Assembly (NCBI RefSeq): GCF_030534335.1
Contig: NZ_CP130565.1
Coordinates: forward strand, 2,997,501 to 3,061,500
Direction of reading: 5' to 3'
Source: Marivirga harenae
Lineage (GTDB): Bacteria; Bacteroidota; Bacteroidia; Cytophagales; Cyclobacteriaceae
Length of the DNA: 64,000 nucleotides
Shown here: piece after piece, positions 60,965 through 64,000 of the stretch
How positions within the stretch are numbered: position 1 is the stretch's first letter
How the letters are laid out: each line of letters opens with the position of its first letter
The notes under the pieces: generated by a model
What the model was told of the DNA's origin: nothing
Database searches by the model: none
What the model saw: the letters and a program-made list of their open reading frames with translations, nothing else
Made by a program: the position numbers and the translations under genes

Positions 60965-63559
60965 GTGAAAAAACTTCTTATAATTTTATTGATTCTTTTC
61001 AGCATTAAAGTTTATAGTCAAACCCCTAATTTTAAATGGGTTGGGGGAGATACGACTGTGAATCCCTCTGGTTCTTTACAAAAGACTTATGTTGGTCCAA
61101 GGCAGTTTGCGGCATCTTGGCAGGATGAAGATGGAAATTATTATATTTTTGGTGGGGAAGGATATTCATCCGAGGGGAAATACGGAATCCTAAACGATTT
61201 CTGGCAATATGACCAAGACAATGGTGTTTGGAAGTACCTCAGTGGAAATATAGCAGTTAATAGCATAGCAGAAAATGACAATGCACTTAGATTTGACGGA
61301 AAAGATGATTACGTTCAAGTAGACGGCTTAATCCCGTATAGAAGTGATTTTACATGGGAAGTTACATTTAGAAAAGGAGTTGACAATAATGCTTATCAAG
61401 GGCTTATTTCTCTAGACAATTTTAGCTGTTGCTATCCAGATGGTGTAAGCACTAATTTCGGATTATTCTTGGTTAATAATGCCTTATATTTTGAACGTCC
61501 CGGATTTGTCCAACACTTTGTTTCTAATAATATAGAAACCAACGAATGGAATAATATCTCCATGTCTGTGGAAATTAATGAAAATGGTGCAAATGAATTG
61601 ATTAAGTTTTATATCAATGGAGATTTTATCAATTCCCTTGAAGATGATTTCGATGCGCTTATAGATGATACTGATACTACATTGATGGCGACCATGATTG
61701 GTCGTCAACGGTTTTCGTATTTCAAAGGCTCAATTGATGATGTAGTAATTTGGAATTACGCGAAGACAGAAAGCGAAGTAATAAACGAATTGAACACTGC
61801 CGTTTTACCGAATGATAGTAGATTAACAGCTTACTTTGATTTTAATCAAGGTATTGCAAATGGCGATAATACTGAAACCATCATTCTAGATACAGAAATC
61901 AAATATTTTTCGAGGGAAGATTCTGTAGATAATAGTTTAGTGGAAAACCAATGGAGGCTATCACCTGACGTAAAGATTACCAGGGAAAATGACTATCCAT
62001 TATTTAATTATGCTACTACTCCTGTTTTCAATTCTTTTGACCAACCATTTAAGACCGAGTGGGCGACAGGGACTACCGCAGAAGCTGAGCCAGAAAGTTA
62101 TGATACCTTCTATGAGATTTACTTAAATATGTACTATAGTCCCGAGGGCTTTGTGGATAATCCGATTTCACTTTTTTTGCCAGAGGAGAACAGATACTTT
62201 GATGTAGAATTCTCACAATACACGGAAGATCCCTCTACCACAGGTGGCCCTGGAGGAGGGGGATTTGCAGTGTCTTATACGGAAGTTTTGGAAACTATTG
62301 CTTTCGATACTTTGGCCGACAAATCAATCAATGATTTCGATGGAAAGCTAGTTAATTTTACAAATAGAGATGCTCCCTATTTTAAGGGAGAAATAGCTCA
62401 ATTAAGAGTCTGGAACGTGGCAAGAACAGAACAAGAGCTTGTCAACAATTTATTAGATGTAGATCCTGAAAGTGCTGGGCTCATGGCCTATTTCGATTTT
62501 AATGACGGAATTCCTGAGGGGGATAACAGCGGAATTTCACATGTGTTAGATAATACTTCTAATAATTTCGATGGCAATATCATTGGATTTGATTTAGATG
62601 GTATTAATTCCAATTTTAATCAAAGTACTTTACCTGCTGCAGCTGAATCTACAGGAGTTTTAAAATTTGATGGTTTAAAAGATAATATTGAAATTCCTAA
62701 CCTAGCAGTTTTTAAGGATAACTATACTATTGAAACCTGGTTCAAAACCGCGGAAGATGGAACGTTATTTTCGTGGGCGCCACCAGGGGCTGAAAGTTTC
62801 TGGCTTGAAGGAGGGATCACTTTTTTTATACAAAGTGGAGGTCTGGCAGTTGATGTATTTAATGTCGGAGGGCCTTATGGCGTTAGGAAGAATGGCAATG
62901 ATATTACGGATAACCAATGGCATCATGTGGCATTTACAATTGAAAAAGATATCAGCGGAATAAATGAAAGGATTCGAATTTATATTGACGGGGTTCTGGA
63001 AAACGAAAGCTTCTATAACTTCTCAGATATTATTAATGATGGAAGCGGTAATTTTATTTCCAAAATTGGATTCACAAATTTTAATTTTCCGTTTTTAGAT
63101 TTCTCATCTGGTGGATTAATTCCTAATAGCACCTCAAATTGGGTGCCAGGAAAGGATGGAAAAGCCCAAATTTCCAAATCTCAAAGTTTTTATATTTCTG
63201 ATAATGACGGTAATTTATGGATGTTTGGAGGTAAAGGCCTAGATGAATTTGCCAGTGAGGTAATGACTGCTGATTTAAGAAAATATAATTTTGAAACCTC
63301 AACTTGGGATTTTATTTCAGGTATTGAAGATGACAATGCAAGTGGAATATATGGTAATCTCAATGAAGCAAATGTCAATAATCGGCCAGGGCCAGACTCG
63401 CCACGAATGGTTGGATTACCAATGATTCCATCTTCATTTTCGGGGGTGAAGGCTATGATAAAAATGGTGAACTTGGGTTTTTGGGAGATTTATGGCTTTA
63501 TGACATTGGAGATAATATTTGGACTTGGTTGGCTGGAGCTGATACAGTTAATTCCTTAG
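60965..63559 (+). CDS. Secreted LamG / kelch-type repeat protein, 5' part before a frameshift
   Basis: I start at GTG 60965, which gives a signal peptide (MKKLLIILLILFSIKVYSQ); the open frame extends to TTG 60869. After a kelch-like repeat (DGNYYIFGGEGYSSEGKYG) come two or three LamG/concanavalin-type domains (ALRFDGKDDYVQVDGLIP; LKFDGLKDNIEIPN) and another kelch-like repeat (NLWMFGGKGLDEFAS). True homology in this frame ends at NNRPGP (63383-63394); the remaining 55 residues to 63559 are an out-of-frame tail. The protein continues in the -1 frame. Likely surface or adhesive role. Confidence 0.75.
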   Translation: MKKLLIILLILFSIKVYSQTPNFKWVGGDTTVNPSGSLQKTYVGPRQFAASWQDEDGNYYIFGGEGYSSEGKYGILNDFWQYDQDNGVWKYLSGNIAVNSIAENDNALRFDGKDDYVQVDGLIPYRSDFTWEVTFRKGVDNNAYQGLISLDNFSCCYPDGVSTNFGLFLVNNALYFERPGFVQHFVSNNIETNEWNNISMSVEINENGANELIKFYINGDFINSLEDDFDALIDDTDTTLMATMIGRQRFSYFKGSIDDVVIWNYAKTESEVINELNTAVLPNDSRLTAYFDFNQGIANGDNTETIILDTEIKYFSREDSVDNSLVENQWRLSPDVKITRENDYPLFNYATTPVFNSFDQPFKTEWATGTTAEAEPESYDTFYEIYLNMYYSPEGFVDNPISLFLPEENRYFDVEFSQYTEDPSTTGGPGGGGFAVSYTEVLETIAFDTLADKSINDFDGKLVNFTNRDAPYFKGEIAQLRVWNVARTEQELVNNLLDVDPESAGLMAYFDFNDGIPEGDNSGISHVLDNTSNNFDGNIIGFDLDGINSNFNQSTLPAAAESTGVLKFDGLKDNIEIPNLAVFKDNYTIETWFKTAEDGTLFSWAPPGAESFWLEGGITFFIQSGGLAVDVFNVGGPYGVRKNGNDITDNQWHHVAFTIEKDISGINERIRIYIDGVLENESFYNFSDIINDGSGNFISKIGFTNFNFPFLDFSSGGLIPNSTSNWVPGKDGKAQISKSQSFYISDNDGNLWMFGGKGLDEFASEVMTADLRKYNFETSTWDFISGIEDDNASGIYGNLNEANVNNRPGPDSPRMVGLPMIPSSFSGVKAMIKMVNLGFWEIYGFMTLEIIFGLGWLELIQLIP

Positions 63560-64000
63560 GTAACCACGGGGGAAAAGGGGTATCAAATGAAAACTTTATT
63601 CCCGAATCAAGGAAGTTATTTTCCACCTTTCAAGATGGAGAAGGTAATTTTTGGCTTTTTGGCGGTCAAACATCTAGTGAAAATAGTAATCGAAACGATT
63701 TATGGAAATATAATCCTCAAAATAGTGAATGGACTTGGGTTTCTGGAGGAGATCAGGGTGATGAAGCTGGCGTTTATACTGCCCTTGGTGAGGCTGATCC
63801 CTCTAATCAACCTGGCGCACGGTCAGGTGCGCAAGTTTGGTACCAAGATGATAAACTTTGGGTTTTTGGAGGATTGGGAGTTGATGTCAATGGTCAAGTT
63901 TTAGATCGACTCAATGATTTTTGGTCCTTTGATTTTAATAGTAATTTTTGGACTTGGGAGGGTGGACCTAACTTTGCTGGAAACACTGGCAATTATGGTG
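63394..64000 (+). pseudogene. 3' part of the same LamG/kelch gene in the shifted frame, running off the window
   Basis: From 63394 the -1 frame is open to the window end and encodes RLATNGWITNDSIFIFGGEG, then GDLWLYDIGDNIWTWLAG, NFWLFGGQTSS, LWKYNPQNSEWTWVSGG and LWVFGGLGVDVNGQ. These are regular kelch-type repeats matching those upstream. One extra A in CCAGACTC would join the frames as RPGPRLATN. So this is one gene with a one-base deletion at about 63394, real or from sequencing. The gene end and any T9SS domain lie outside the window. Confidence 0.75.

Noticed and set aside
63385-63400. Programmed -1 frameshift in the LamG/kelch gene
   Set aside because: There is no X-XXY-YYZ slippery string or downstream structure at the joint; a deleted A is simpler.
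63587-63904. 105-codon frame near the right end
   Set aside because: It is a third-frame shadow; the kelch repeats read in the frame that starts at 63394.
1-64000. CRISPR array, rRNA operon, prophage or complete insertion sequence
   Set aside because: No regularly spaced repeats, no rRNA sequence, no phage structural genes and no paired IS ends were found; only the RAYT and a truncated HTH remnant are mobile-related.

Overview
The window is AT-rich chromosomal DNA from a Bacteroidota bacterium, most likely a marine or soil member of the Cytophagales (a Marivirga-like relative is my best guess, an inference from protein style only). Supporting signs are promoters of the TTG / 19-20 bp / TAnnTTTG type, C-terminal type IX secretion sorting domains on two large secreted proteins, a PorP/SprF-family protein, a SusC/SusD/SusE starch-uptake locus, and short Lys/Ala/Glu-rich tails on translation-related proteins.

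Layout. 1-6.8 kb: housekeeping genes (S9 peptidase, a small basic Lys/Ala-rich protein, an ABC ATPase, ribosomal protein S1 with a structured leader, tRNA-Cys). 6.8-13.6 kb: an accessory stretch with a partial duplication of the tRNA-Cys 3' end, a propeller sensor that has a histidine-kinase phosphoacceptor domain but no ATPase domain, a three-part fusion of an XRE regulator, a membrane domain and a serine hydrolase, and a REP/RAYT module beside a truncated transposase-like HTH gene. 13.6-17.1 kb: glutamate-synthase-like protein, mgsA, aroQ and divergent xerD. 17.7-21.8 kb: a large secreted metalloprotease.

22-43 kb holds a starch/malto-oligosaccharide locus. On the minus strand, a GH31 glucosidase, a GH13 lipoprotein and an MFS sugar transporter form one operon. 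On the plus strand, SusE-like lipoprotein, secreted GH13 amylase, SusC and SusD follow one another. A LacI-type regulator is divergent from them. Both arms carry the same 14-bp palindromic operator, each followed by a second site exactly 12 bp away. The KDO genes kdsA-kdsD sit between the arms; class II aldolase and another GH13 lipoprotein with a thioesterase follow. The model is: surface binding and cutting, SusC/D import, periplasmic trimming, MFS import, and cytoplasmic GH31 hydrolysis, all under one maltose-type LacI regulator.

43-54.6 kb is mostly housekeeping: yaaA, an M20 amidohydrolase, a D-threonine-aldolase-like PLP enzyme, a DUF2807 lipoprotein, a lipid A deacylase-like protein, thyA, a thiolase, a PorP/SprF-family protein, lolD-like ABC ATPase, sucC and tRNA-Arg(UCG). 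54.7-60.6 kb is bounded by two direct copies of a CIA30-family gene with a mosaic identity pattern. Between them lie a PhzF-like protein, DUF1272, DJ-1/PfpI, metallo-hydrolase and AraC genes, a nonsense-disrupted gene and other remnants. The window ends in a LamG/kelch-type secreted protein that carries a one-base frameshift. I saw no CRISPR array, rRNA operon, prophage or complete IS element.
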